A stretch of DNA of 35,632 nucleotides, taken from the NCBI GenBank assembly GCA_930989745.1, contig CAKNMY010000017.1, positions 1 through 35,632 of the forward strand. The letters run 5' to 3'. Made by a program: the position numbers and the translations under genes. Positions 17,729 through 25,798 of this stretch are shown here, piece after piece (the stretch's first letter is position 1; every line of letters starts with the position of its first letter). A model generated the notes under the pieces. The model ran no database searches, was not told the origin of the DNA, and saw only the letters and a program-made list of their open reading frames with translations. The stretch is from an uncultured Lachnospiraceae bacterium. GTDB taxonomy: Bacteria; Bacillota; Clostridia; Lachnospirales; Lachnospiraceae.

Positions 17729-18418
17729 TTGAAAAAAAGGATTTTAGAGCTTACGATGGCGGCGCTTCTGCTTGTGTGTGCATATTTGCTCTCACGGGAG
17801 GGAGCGCTGGCGGCGCATTCAGGAGCAGCAGAGGAGGCTGCCGTGGTGGTCGTGGACGCAGGCCATGGAGGCGTTGATCCGGGCAAGGTGGGCGTTGGAG
17901 AGGTTGAGGAGAAGAAGCTGAACCTTGAGATTGCCCGGATGGTGCAGAAGAAGCTGGAGAAGTCCGGCTGTACCGTAGTGATGACAAGAGAGACGGATGA
18001 AGGGCTTTACAGTGAGAACTCTCAGAATAAGAAGGTTGAGGACCTTCAGAAGCGCTGCGACCTGATCCATGAGGTACAGCCCGCATGTGTGGTCAGCATT
18101 CATCAGAACAGTTATCTGGAGGAGAGCGTCAGCGGAGCGCAGACGTTCTATTATGAACACTCCGCGGAGGGAAAGGCGCTTGCGGAGGCGATCCAGACAG
18201 CGCTGGTGGAGGGTGTGGACCCCGAAAATCACCGGCAGGCAAAGAGCAATACCACATATTATCTCCTGAAGAAGACGGACGCCCCGCTGACGATCGTGGA
18301 GTGCGGCTTCCTGAGCAATCCGGAGGAGGCAGAACTTCTCCAGCAGGAGGAGTATCAGGAGAAGATCGCCGCAGCCATTGCCAAAGGCGTGGAAACATAT
18401 CTCGAAAATCGGAAATGA
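17729..18418 (+). CDS. cwlD: N-acetylmuramoyl-L-alanine amidase, CwlD-like
   Basis: The 229-residue protein is an Amidase_3 zinc enzyme. A TTG start at 17729 is chosen because it gives a proper signal sequence (KKR then a hydrophobic stretch to about residue 29); the ATG at 17756 would lose the basic part. Zinc and catalytic residues are His46 in DAGHGG, His125 in SIHQN and Glu191 in VECGF; Glu60 or Glu61 is the second metal ligand. Length and the absence of extra wall-binding domains match Bacillus CwlD, which acts with PdaA to form muramic-delta-lactam in spore cortex. CATAGAAT at 17691-17698 resembles the -10 of sporulation sigma factors, but no matching -35 is visible. A general autolysin role is the alternative. 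Confidence 0.82.
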   Translation: MKKRILELTMAALLLVCAYLLSREGALAAHSGAAEEAAVVVVDAGHGGVDPGKVGVGEVEEKKLNLEIARMVQKKLEKSGCTVVMTRETDEGLYSENSQNKKVEDLQKRCDLIHEVQPACVVSIHQNSYLEESVSGAQTFYYEHSAEGKALAEAIQTALVEGVDPENHRQAKSNTTYYLLKKTDAPLTIVECGFLSNPEEAELLQQEEYQEKIAAAIAKGVETYLENRK

Positions 18419-18434
18419 CAGAGGAAAATAAAAC

Positions 18435-19484
18435 ATGAAATCGAAAATAATCAGGATTGACAGAGAACATATAGATAAAGCGGCAATCCGGGAAGCTGGA
18501 GAAATTTTGAAGAACGGAGGGCTGGTGGCATTTCCGACTGAGACCGTATACGGCCTTGGCGGAAATGCCATGGACAGGGAGGCGGCGCAGAAGATCTACG
18601 CGGCAAAGGGCAGGCCGTCAGATAACCCGCTGATCGTGCATATTGCGGATATGGAGAGCCTTAAGGTACTGACACCTGAGGTCCCGGAAAAGGCTGCGAA
18701 GCTTGCGGCGGAGTGCTGGCCGGGACCGCTCACGATGATTTTTCAGAAGACAGACGCAGTGCCCTATGAGACGACGGGCGGCCTGGACAGTGTGGCTGTA
18801 CGCATGCCGTCCCACCCGGTTGCTCTGGAGCTTATCCGGGCAGCGGGGGGATTTGTGGCAGCGCCCAGCGCGAATATTTCAGGGCGTCCCAGCCCTACCT
18901 GCGCGGAACATGTGGAGGAGGATCTGGCGGACCGCATAGACATGATCGTGGACGGAGGAAGCGTCGGCATCGGACTGGAATCCACGATCGTGGACTTTAC
19001 GGAGGAGGTGCCTACGATCCTGCGGCCGGGATATCTGAACCAGGAGATGCTTTCCGGTATCCTGGGAGAAGTCAGGCTGGATCCCGGCATTCTGTCAGAG
19101 GACAGCAAGGTGAGACCGAAGGCGCCCGGTATGCGCTATCGCCATTATGCGCCGAAAGCGCAGCTTGTGGTGGTGGAGGGCAGCACCGAACGCGTGGTGG
19201 ACAGGATCAACCAGCTTGCGGCACAGCACCGGGAGCAGGGCTGCCGGGCAGGCATTATCTGCACCGACGAGACGATCGGGCTGTACGGAGATTTTGTTAA
19301 GAAAAGTATTGGAAAACGGACGGATGAGGAAGGGATTGCGCGCCATCTCTACGGAATTCTGAGGGATTTTGACCGGGAGGAGGTACAGTATATCTATTCG
19401 GAGGCGTTTGACACCCCGCAGATGGGACAGGCCATTATGAACCGCCTGTTAAAAGCGGCGGGACATATGTGCATACAGGTATAA
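18435..19484 (+). CDS. tsaC: L-threonylcarbamoyladenylate synthase (TsaC/Sua5, long form)
   Basis: The 349-residue enzyme makes threonylcarbamoyl-AMP from threonine, bicarbonate and ATP for the t6A37 modification of ANN-decoding tRNAs. The YrdC/Sua5 domain covers about 1-205, with PTETVYGLGG, KGRPSDNPL and the SANISGRPSPT motif; the C-terminal Sua5 domain follows a linker containing PGMRYRHYAP. This two-domain form matches Bacillus YwlC. It lies 16 nt after cwlD and starts the conserved order tsaC-ywlE-rpiB-upp. Confidence 0.93.
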   Translation: MKSKIIRIDREHIDKAAIREAGEILKNGGLVAFPTETVYGLGGNAMDREAAQKIYAAKGRPSDNPLIVHIADMESLKVLTPEVPEKAAKLAAECWPGPLTMIFQKTDAVPYETTGGLDSVAVRMPSHPVALELIRAAGGFVAAPSANISGRPSPTCAEHVEEDLADRIDMIVDGGSVGIGLESTIVDFTEEVPTILRPGYLNQEMLSGILGEVRLDPGILSEDSKVRPKAPGMRYRHYAPKAQLVVVEGSTERVVDRINQLAAQHREQGCRAGIICTDETIGLYGDFVKKSIGKRTDEEGIARHLYGILRDFDREEVQYIYSEAFDTPQMGQAIMNRLLKAAGHMCIQV

Positions 19485-19497
19485 AAGGAGCATCCCG

Positions 19498-19959
19498 ATG
19501 GCAAGATACAGAAAAGTTATTTTTTTGGACAGGGACGACACGGCGCGGGCGCCGATGGCGGAATATATCATGCGCAGCAAACATCTGCTGAAGCCCATGG
19601 AGATCTGTTCCAGGGGACTGGTAGTGCTGTTTCCGGAACCGATGAACCAGAAAGCGGAAGCAGTGCTCATCAGCAACGGACACCGCCCGGAGGAATTTCA
19701 GGCACAGCAGCTGAAGCAGGAGGATATTGCGGATGATGTCCTTATCCTGACGATGGAGGACGAACAGAAGGGAAAGATCTGGACAACCTACGCCAATGCG
19801 CCCAACGTATATACACTTTCCGGGTATGTGGGCCTATCCGGAGATATTCCGCCTCTGTACGGAGGCGCGCTGACAGCGTACGGACGGTGCTATGAGGCGC
19901 TGGATACGCTGATATCGAAATTAATACTGAAATTTAATGAGGAGGAATTGTTGAAATGA
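19498..19959 (+). CDS. ywlE: YwlE/low-molecular-weight phosphatase family protein lacking the catalytic Cys and acid
   Basis: The 153-residue protein keeps the LMW phosphatase fold: a first strand and loop with ARAPMAE (compare CRSPMAE), and near the C terminus GDIPPLYGGALTAY aligned with the GDVLDPFGGS segment of YwlE. Its gene position between tsaC and rpiB is that of ywlE, the protein-arginine phosphatase of Bacillus. However the CX5R loop reads D-R-D-D-T-A-R: the nucleophile Cys is Asp11, and the general acid Asp is replaced (Pro119). Arg17 and Thr15 remain. VIFLDRDDT also fits the DxDxT motif I of HAD phosphatases. The protein is therefore either a binding pseudoenzyme or an enzyme with altered chemistry. 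It starts 13 nt after tsaC with AAAAGGAG and overlaps rpiB by 4 nt. Confidence 0.85.
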   Translation: MARYRKVIFLDRDDTARAPMAEYIMRSKHLLKPMEICSRGLVVLFPEPMNQKAEAVLISNGHRPEEFQAQQLKQEDIADDVLILTMEDEQKGKIWTTYANAPNVYTLSGYVGLSGDIPPLYGGALTAYGRCYEALDTLISKLILKFNEEELLK

Positions 19960-20390
19960 TAGCTTTAGGATGTGACCACGGCGGATATGAACTGATGCAG
20001 GAAGTAAAAGCGCATCTGGACAGCCGTGGAGAAGAGTATATGGATTTCGGATGCCACAGCACAGAAGCTGTAGACTATCCAATTTATGCGAGAAAGGTCG
20101 CAAAAGCGATTCTGGAAGGCGAGTGCGAGAGAGGAATTCTGATCTGCGGGACAGGAATTGGGATTTCGATTGCGGCGAATAAGATTCCGGGAATCCGCGC
20201 GGCGCTGTGCACAGACTGCTTCAGCGCACAGGCGACCAGAGAACACAATGACGCGAATATCCTTGCGCTCGGAGGGCGCGTAGTGGGAGCGGGGCTGGCC
20301 CTGAAGATTGTGGATACATTTTTGGACACTCCGTTTTCGGATGAGGAGCGGCACAAAAGAAGAATTGCACTGATCGAGGCGGAAGACTGA
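19956..20390 (+). CDS. rpiB: Ribose-5-phosphate isomerase B
   Basis: The 144-residue protein is a RpiB/LacAB isomerase that interconverts ribose 5-phosphate and ribulose 5-phosphate in the pentose phosphate pathway. It shows CDHGG (Asp7-His8), the catalytic Cys64 in ICGTGIG, and His97 in REHNDAN; the C-terminal arginines of the phosphate site (RHKRR) are present. It overlaps the end of the upstream gene by ATGA, which suggests translational coupling. Confidence 0.93.
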   Translation: MIALGCDHGGYELMQEVKAHLDSRGEEYMDFGCHSTEAVDYPIYARKVAKAILEGECERGILICGTGIGISIAANKIPGIRAALCTDCFSAQATREHNDANILALGGRVVGAGLALKIVDTFLDTPFSDEERHKRRIALIEAED

Positions 20391-20413
20391 CCTCATCGGG
20401 GAAAGGAAGAGCT

Positions 20414-21043
20414 ATGGCAAAGACAGTGATTATGGATCACCCGCTGTTAAAGCACAAGATCAGCATTATCAGGAAAAAGGATACCAGTTCGAAGGAGTTT
20501 CGCGAACTGGTGGGAGAGATCGCGATGCTGCTCTGCTACGAGGCTACCCGTGACCTGAAAGTATGCGAGATCGAGATTGAGACACCCATCTGCAGGACGA
20601 CTGCGTGGGAACTGGAGGGCAAGAAGCTCGCAGTCATCCCGATTCTGCGCGCAGGCCTCGGCATGGTCGAGGGGATGCTGGCGATGATTCCGGCGGCTAA
20701 GGTAGGGCATATCGGACTGTACCGCGATCCGGAGACATTAAAGCCTGTGGAATATTACTGTAAGCTGCCGGCGGACTGCGGCGAGAGGGAGACATTTGTG
20801 GTAGACCCCATGCTGGCGACGGGAGGGTCCGCGTCTGCGGCAATCACCATGCTCAAGGAAAAGGGAGTGCGCAAAATCCATTTCCTGTGTGTTCTGGCAG
20901 CTCCGGAGGGGCTTGAGAAGATGCGTAGGGAACACCCGGACGTAGATATCTATGTGGGCGCGCTCGACGAACGCCTGAATGATCACGGATATATTGTTCC
21001 GGGGCTCGGCGATGCGGGCGACCGCATTTTTGGTACAAAATAA
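20414..21043 (+). CDS. upp: Uracil phosphoribosyltransferase
   Basis: The 209-residue enzyme salvages uracil with PRPP to give UMP. The PRPP loop is DPMLATGGS (131-139), with PILRAGLGM upstream and the C-terminal uracil-binding [12 protein letters not shown]. The length is typical. The gene follows rpiB by 23 nt with GGAAAGGAAG as ribosome site, as in the Bacillus ywl-upp region (glyA is absent here). Confidence 0.95.
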   Translation: MAKTVIMDHPLLKHKISIIRKKDTSSKEFRELVGEIAMLLCYEATRDLKVCEIEIETPICRTTAWELEGKKLAVIPILRAGLGMVEGMLAMIPAAKVGHIGLYRDPETLKPVEYYCKLPADCGERETFVVDPMLATGGSASAAITMLKEKGVRKIHFLCVLAAPEGLEKMRREHPDVDIYVGALDERLNDHGYIVPGLGDAGDRIFGTK

Positions 21044-21049
21044 GAAGAA

Positions 21050-21069
21050 GGGGCCGCCTCTGCGGCCCC
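21050..21069 (+). other. GC-rich hairpin between upp and the dCMP deaminase gene
   Basis: A perfect 8-bp GC stem (21050-21057 with 21062-21069) with a 4-nt loop lies just after the upp stop. No T-run follows, so it is more likely an mRNA-processing or stability element than a terminator. Confidence 0.5.
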
Positions 21070-21089
21070 GGACAGAAAGGATGAGACAG

Positions 21090-21578
21090 ATGACTGGCAA
21101 GCGAGAAGATTATATTTCATGGGATGAATATTTCATGGGAGTGGCAAAGCTTTCGGGGATGCGTTCCAAAGATCCGAATACGCAGGTTGGGGCGTGCATT
21201 GTGAGTGCGGACAACAAGATCCTGTCCATGGGCTATAACGGGTTTCCGACAGGATGCTCAGACGACGAATTTCCGTGGGACAGGGAAGGCGATGATCCGT
21301 TAAAGACCAAGTATTTTTACAGCACCCACAGCGAACTGAATGCAATTCTCAATTACAGGGGCGGAAGTCTCGAAGGAGCAAAGATCTACGTATCTCTGTT
21401 CCCCTGCAATGAATGTGCCAAGGCGATTATTCAGTCAGGCATTAAAGAAGTGATCTACGATTGTGATAAGTACGCGGATACCCCGGCGGTTCTGGCGTCC
21501 AAGCGGATGCTTGCGGCAGCCGGAGTGCAGATCCGCAGATACATACGCACGGATCGGAAGGTGGAGATCCGGCTGTAA
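21090..21578 (+). CDS. dCMP deaminase (ComEB-type)
   Basis: The 162-residue zinc enzyme deaminates dCMP to dUMP for dTTP synthesis. Zinc ligands are His80 in STHSELNA (with Glu82 as proton shuttle) and Cys106 and Cys109 in FPCNECA. The N-terminal part has GMRSKDPNTQVGA, typical of this family. The frame is open from 20979 inside upp; the site AGAAAGGA (21073-21080) fits ATG 21090 best, ATG 21081 being too close. It is the last gene of the tsaC-upp run. Confidence 0.9.
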   Translation: MTGKREDYISWDEYFMGVAKLSGMRSKDPNTQVGACIVSADNKILSMGYNGFPTGCSDDEFPWDREGDDPLKTKYFYSTHSELNAILNYRGGSLEGAKIYVSLFPCNECAKAIIQSGIKEVIYDCDKYADTPAVLASKRMLAAAGVQIRRYIRTDRKVEIRL

Positions 21579-21588
21579 CCTGCCTGCG

Positions 21589-21631
21589 GCGGTATGTGAC
21601 GGTTCAGCAGGGCTGAACTGCTGCATACCGC
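21589..21631 (+). terminator. Terminator-like hairpin after the dCMP deaminase gene
   Basis: An 8-bp outer stem (21589-21596 with 21624-21631) encloses a 6-bp inner stem (21602-21607 with 21613-21618). It lies where the transcript should end, ahead of the proS promoter, but lacks a clear T-run. Confidence 0.4.
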
Positions 21632-21653
21632 TGTTAAAATGCGAGATTTGTCC

Positions 21654-21682
21654 TTGACAAATGCGTTTTTATCGCATAGAAT
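21654..21682 (+). promoter_or_regulatory. Sigma-A promoter of proS
   Basis: A perfect TTGACA (21654-21659), 17 bp and TAGAAT (21677-21682) precede the T-box leader. Confidence 0.85.
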
Positions 21683-21689
21683 TTCAGGT

Positions 21690-21949
21690 GACAGAAGAAA
21701 TTGGCGAAGAAGAGGGATAGTACATACAGGACAATCTACAGAGAGGAAATCAGCGGTGGAAGATTTCTGTGCGGAATGTGTGGAACCGGCCTCGGAGCTG
21801 CCTGCGTAAGAAGCAGGACGCATGCTCTGGCGTTAAGAGAGCAAAGGAAGTGAGCAGTCCGGATGATAGAGATGCACAGGGCTGTTAAGCGGGGTGGTAC
21901 CGCCGGCAAGACGTTCGGTCCCCATGTTGGGGATAGAAGGTCTTTTTTT
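21690..21949 (+). promoter_or_regulatory. T-box riboswitch for tRNA-Pro, upstream of proS
   Basis: The leader carries the conserved T-box sequence GGGGTGGTACCGCC (21891-21904), whose TGGT pairs with the acceptor end of uncharged tRNA. In stem I, GAGG and CATAC on the 5' side pair with GTGTG and CCTC on the 3' side around a specifier loop with GATAGTA opposite GAACCGG. The codon CCG (21786-21788) therefore reads as a proline specifier. A terminator with seven T (21943-21949) follows. Uncharged tRNA-Pro should stabilise the antiterminator and switch on proS, which fits the gene downstream. Confidence 0.92.
21909..21949 (+). terminator. Regulated terminator of the proline T-box
   Basis: The hairpin has an inner TCCCC/GGGGA stem and an outer AGAC/GTCT stem, ending in TTTTTTT (21943-21949). 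Its 5' side overlaps the region used by the T-box antiterminator. Confidence 0.8.
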
Positions 21950-22009
21950 GTTGTATCAAAAGGCTTTACGGACCGCCCAAGTATGCTGAAAATAAAGGAG
22001 AATAGGACA

Positions 22010-23449
22010 ATGGCTAAGGAAAAGAAGATGGTGGAATCAATCACCTCCATGGAGGAGGATTTTGCGCAGTGGTATACGGATGTTGTGCGCAAGGCTGAAC
22101 TGACAGACTACACCAGCGTAAAGGGCTGCATGGTGATAAAGCCGGCAGGATACGCGATCTGGGAGAATATCCAGCAGGAACTCGACAGAAGATTTAAGGA
22201 AACGGGCGTGCAGAACGTTTACCTTCCGATGTTTATTCCGGAGAGCCTGCTCCAGAAGGAGAAGGATCATGTAGAGGGATTTGCGCCGGAGGTGGCATGG
22301 GTGACACATGGCGGAATGGAGCAGCTGCAGGAGCGCCTCTGCGTGCGTCCGACGTCTGAGACGCTGTTCTGCGATTTATACGCGAAGGATATCCAGTCCC
22401 ACAGAGATCTGCCGAAGCTGTATAACCAGTGGTGTTCCGTGGTTCGCTGGGAGAAGACGACAAGACCGTTCCTGCGTTCCCGCGAATTCTTATGGCAGGA
22501 AGGACACACGGCTCACGCGACAGCGGAGGAGGCTGAGGAGAGAACAATCCAGATGCTGAACGTCTATGCGGACTTCTGTGAGGAAGTGCTGGCGATCCCG
22601 GTTATCAAAGGCCGCAAGACGGACAAAGAGAAGTTTGCAGGAGCTGAGGCGACTTATACGATCGAGGCGCTGATGCATGACGGAAAGGCTCTGCAGTCCG
22701 GTACGAGCCACAATTTCGGAGATGGATTCGCGAAGGCGTTCGGCATCCAGTACACGGACAAAGAGAATAAATTACAGTATGTACATCAGACTTCCTGGGG
22801 TATGACGACCCGTCTGATCGGCGCGATCATCATGGTGCACGGAGATAACAGCGGACTGGTGCTTCCGCCGCGCATTGCTCCGACTCAGGTGGTAATCATT
22901 CCGATTCAGCAGAGAAAAGAAGGCGTGCTGGAGAAAGCGGGCGAGGTATTTGAGAGCCTGAAAGCAGCCGGACTGCGCGCGCGTCTCGACGACAGCGACA
23001 AGAGTCCGGGATGGAAGTTCTCCGAGGCGGAGATGCGCGGTATTCCGGTGAGAGTAGAGCTCGGACCGAAGGATATCGAGAACGGACAGGCTGTCCTGGT
23101 TCGCAGAGATACAAGAGAGAAGATCACAGTTTCTCTGGACGAGCTCGCTGAGAAGATCACGGAGCTTCTGGATACGATTCAGAAGGATATGCTTGAGCGC
23201 GCTAGAAGACACAGAGACACTCACACATATACGGCGACAAATTATGAGGAGTTCAAGCAGACGATTGAGGAGAAGCCGGGATTTGTGAAAGCGATGTGGT
23301 GCGGCTGTCAGGAGTGCGAGGACAAGATCAAGGAAGATGTTGCCGCTACCTCCCGCTGCATTCCGTTTGAGCAGGAACACCTGAGCGATACCTGCGTGTG
23401 CTGCGGAAAACCGGCGAAGAAGATGGTTTACTGGGGAAGAGCATATTAA
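22010..23449 (+). CDS. proS: Prolyl-tRNA synthetase, archaeal/eukaryotic-type (ProS type 3)
   Basis: The 479-residue class II synthetase charges tRNA-Pro. It has the short archaeal-type plan without the bacterial editing (INS) insertion: motif 2 region [15 protein letters not shown], motif 3 region [11 protein letters not shown], an anticodon-binding domain (about 285-390) and a C-terminal zinc-type domain with CGCQEC and CVCCGK, ending in the conserved WGRAY. The frame extends to 21863 inside the T-box, but AAAGGAG fixes the start at ATG 22010. Expression is controlled by the proline T-box. Confidence 0.96.
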   Translation: MAKEKKMVESITSMEEDFAQWYTDVVRKAELTDYTSVKGCMVIKPAGYAIWENIQQELDRRFKETGVQNVYLPMFIPESLLQKEKDHVEGFAPEVAWVTHGGMEQLQERLCVRPTSETLFCDLYAKDIQSHRDLPKLYNQWCSVVRWEKTTRPFLRSREFLWQEGHTAHATAEEAEERTIQMLNVYADFCEEVLAIPVIKGRKTDKEKFAGAEATYTIEALMHDGKALQSGTSHNFGDGFAKAFGIQYTDKENKLQYVHQTSWGMTTRLIGAIIMVHGDNSGLVLPPRIAPTQVVIIPIQQRKEGVLEKAGEVFESLKAAGLRARLDDSDKSPGWKFSEAEMRGIPVRVELGPKDIENGQAVLVRRDTREKITVSLDELAEKITELLDTIQKDMLERARRHRDTHTYTATNYEEFKQTIEEKPGFVKAMWCGCQECEDKIKEDVAATSRCIPFEQEHLSDTCVCCGKPAKKMVYWGRAY

Positions 23450-23474
23450 GAGATTGAGTGAGGAAGGAATGCCT

Positions 23475-24695
23475 ATGAAGATAAGGATGCCCGCGGGCGC
23501 GCGGGCGGTCATCAGCTCTCTGCAGGCGCGCGGCTATGAGGCATACGCGGTCGGCGGCTGCGTGCGCGACTCTGTGCTGTCGCGTGAGCCGGACGACTGG
23601 GACATCACGACGTCGGCGTCACCGTCTGAGGTCAAGGCGGTATTTGCCCGCACTGTTGACACCGGACTGCAGCACGGCACTGTGACGGTGCTTATGGGCA
23701 AAGAGCAGTATGAAGTCACAACGTACCGCATTGACGGAGAATACGAGGACGGAAGGCATCCGAAGGAAGTGATTTTTACCGCAAGCCTTGAGGAGGATTT
23801 AAAGCGCAGAGATTTTACAATCAATGCGATGGCGTATAATGATGAAGAGGGGCTTGTGGACCTTTTCGGAGGCATGGATGACCTGCAGAGAAAAGTTGTG
23901 CGCTGCGTCGGGGATCCGATGGAGAGATTTCAGGAGGACGCGCTCAGAATCCTGCGTGCGGTCCGCTTTTCTGCTCAGCTGGGCTTTCGGATTCACAGTG
24001 ATACCGCAGCGGCGGTTCTGCGGCTTGCCCCCACGCTGTCGCGGATCAGCGCGGAGCGCATTGCGGCAGAACTCACAAAGCTTTTGACATCTCCCCGCCC
24101 AGAGTATCTGAAAGCGGCGTATGAACTGGGCATTACCTCTGTGGTGATGCCGGAGTTTGACCGCATGATGAAGGAAGGTTCCGGGGAAGCTGCGCTGGAG
24201 GCGGCAAAACGTGTCCGGTCCGACCGCGCGCTGCGCTTTGCCGAGGTGCTTTTACCAATCGGAGAGCAGAACGCGGGCGCTCTGCTGCGCCGCCTGAAGC
24301 TGGATAATGACACGATCCGCACCGTTACACGGCTGATCCGGCATATGCCGATGAGACTGGAAGCGGAACCGGCGGCAGTCCGCCGCGCCGTCCATGAGGT
24401 TGGGGAGGATATTTTCCCAATGCTCCTGGAGGCGCAGCGCGCGGCTTCCGACAGACAGGCGCTCGAGAACCTTGGAAAGACGCAGGAGTGCTGGAGTGAG
24501 ATCTGCCGGCAGGGACAGTGCGTCTCCCTCAAGACGCTGGCGATTACGGGCAGAGACCTGATCCGCCTGGGCTGCAGGCCCGGTCCGGGGTTGGGAGAGC
24601 TGCTTGAGGCGGCACTTCATGAAGTTTTGGATGACCCCCAAAAAAATACAAAAGAATATTTGGAGGCGTTTGCCAAAGCGCGGCTGGGCGCTTAG
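23475..24695 (+). CDS. cca: CCA tRNA nucleotidyltransferase
   Basis: The roughly 406-residue protein is a class II CCA-adding enzyme or related poly(A) polymerase-like enzyme. It has the GGCVRD loop (27-32), the metal-binding DWD (Asp41, Asp43), the RRDFTINAM motif and the ERFQEDALRILRAVRF helix that recognises the nucleotides. The C-terminal half is helical and seems to lack a complete HD phosphodiesterase motif. AGGAAGG (23461-23467) favours ATG 23475; ATG 23469 is possible. It begins 25 nt after proS, so it may also be under T-box control. Confidence 0.9.
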   Translation: MKIRMPAGARAVISSLQARGYEAYAVGGCVRDSVLSREPDDWDITTSASPSEVKAVFARTVDTGLQHGTVTVLMGKEQYEVTTYRIDGEYEDGRHPKEVIFTASLEEDLKRRDFTINAMAYNDEEGLVDLFGGMDDLQRKVVRCVGDPMERFQEDALRILRAVRFSAQLGFRIHSDTAAAVLRLAPTLSRISAERIAAELTKLLTSPRPEYLKAAYELGITSVVMPEFDRMMKEGSGEAALEAAKRVRSDRALRFAEVLLPIGEQNAGALLRRLKLDNDTIRTVTRLIRHMPMRLEAEPAAVRRAVHEVGEDIFPMLLEAQRAASDRQALENLGKTQECWSEICRQGQCVSLKTLAITGRDLIRLGCRPGPGLGELLEAALHEVLDDPQKNTKEYLEAFAKARLGA

Positions 24696-24701
24696 GAGGA
24701 C

Positions 24702-24730
24702 GCATAAAGCCCCCCTGCTTTTCATATGAT
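24702..24730 (+). promoter_or_regulatory. Putative sigma-E (sporulation) promoter of the CotS-like gene
   Basis: GCATAAA (24702-24708), a 14-bp gap and CATATGAT (24723-24730) fit the sigma-E pattern (kmATAww - N14 - CATAnnnT). The start would fall near 24737, inside the loop of the hairpin 24711-24755. Confidence 0.45.
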
Positions 24731-24760
24731 AGAGAGAATGTGAAAAGCAAGGGGGATTTT
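24711..24760 (+). terminator. Terminator-like hairpin after cca that also sequesters the next ribosome site
   Basis: Arms 24711-24724 and 24741-24755 pair (14 bp, small mismatch in the middle) and are followed by ATTTT. The GGGGG of the right arm is the only ribosome-site-like stretch before the TTG at 24763. Confidence 0.65.
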
Positions 24761-24762
24761 AG

Positions 24763-25749
24763 TTGTATAATTGCGGTGTTGGTGTGGTAGAGCAGTACGG
24801 GCTTACGGCTGAGAATATGTACCGCGGGCGGGGGGCGATCCTGTGTGAGACGAAAGAAGGGCTGAAGATTCTGAAGGAGTTCGGCGGAGCGCACAATAAA
24901 CTCGCGATGCAGAGGGAACTGCAGGAGCACATCTGTGAGGCCGGATTTCCCAGGACGGATCGTATCCTGCTGAATCAGGAGGGAGAGCTGGTGACCGCGG
25001 ACAGTGAGGGGACGCCGTATTATGTGAGAAACTGGTTTCACGGAAGAGAGTGTGATACGAAATCGGCAGGCGACATCCGAAAAGGCGCTTTGGAACTGGC
25101 GAAATTACATAAGGTCATGCATCTTCCCACGGTCCCGGAATACACCAGGGAATCTCTGGTGATGGAATATACACGGCACAATGCGGAGCTGCGCAAAGTG
25201 CGAAAATTTATCCTGAAAAAGAGAAGGAAGAACCCCTTCGAAGACCGGATTCTTGCCTGCATGAGTGAGTTTCTGCAGGAAGGCGAGGCTGCTGTGGAGG
25301 CTCTCAAAAATTCGGACTATGAACAGCTGAGGGCTCAGGCTCTGGAAGCGGGCTGCGTCTGTCACGGAGAGTATAATCAGCACAACATCCTGATCAGCGA
25401 CGGGACGGCAGCGGTGACGAATTTCGGCAGATGGAATTTTGACGTTCAGGTGACAGATCTGTATCAGTATCTCAGGAAAATTATGGAAAAGCACAACTGG
25501 GATATCCGGCTGGCGACTCAGATCCTCGACACATACGAGCGGGAGAGGTCCCTGTCAGCGGCAGAGTGGAGAAATCTTCAGATACGCCTGATGTATCCAT
25601 GGAAATTCTGGAAGCTGGTAAACTGTTACGCAGGCAACAATAAAGCCTGGATATCAGGAAAAAATCTGGAAAAACTGGAGCAGATCGCAGGACAGCAGGA
25701 GAGCTGGAAGAAATTCATAAAAAAATTATTTTCAGATTCCTTTTTCTGA
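24763..25749 (+). CDS. CotS-like spore-coat protein with kinase (APH) fold
   Basis: The 328-residue protein resembles the CotS family of spore-coat proteins, which have a choline-kinase/aminoglycoside-phosphotransferase fold. The catalytic loop CHGEYNQHNILI has HGE in place of HGD, and the metal-binding segment reads NFGRWNFD before the family signature VTDLYQYLRKIMEK. An N-terminal YNCGVGVVEQYGL matches the family start, which supports the TTG at 24763 although it is a weak start. GGGGG 7 nt upstream serves as ribosome site and is held in a hairpin. Kinase activity is doubtful because of the HGE change; a structural role in the coat is more likely. Confidence 0.82.
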   Translation: MYNCGVGVVEQYGLTAENMYRGRGAILCETKEGLKILKEFGGAHNKLAMQRELQEHICEAGFPRTDRILLNQEGELVTADSEGTPYYVRNWFHGRECDTKSAGDIRKGALELAKLHKVMHLPTVPEYTRESLVMEYTRHNAELRKVRKFILKKRRKNPFEDRILACMSEFLQEGEAAVEALKNSDYEQLRAQALEAGCVCHGEYNQHNILISDGTAAVTNFGRWNFDVQVTDLYQYLRKIMEKHNWDIRLATQILDTYERERSLSAAEWRNLQIRLMYPWKFWKLVNCYAGNNKAWISGKNLEKLEQIAGQQESWKKFIKKLFSDSFF

Positions 25750-25759
25750 ACAGTTGCGC

Positions 25760-25765
25760 TATAAT
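25760..25765 (+). promoter_or_regulatory. -10 element before pgcA
   Basis: TATAAT lies 33 nt before the ATG at 25799. The -35 region (about 25737-25742, TTCCTT) is poor, so the promoter is uncertain. Confidence 0.45.
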
Positions 25766-25798
25766 AGGGGAAAAGACAGTAAGTCAGGGAGGTACGTT

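Noticed and set aside
21050-21069. Calling the GC hairpin after upp an intrinsic terminator
   Set aside because: No T-run follows and the next gene lacks a promoter of its own, so read-through is needed.
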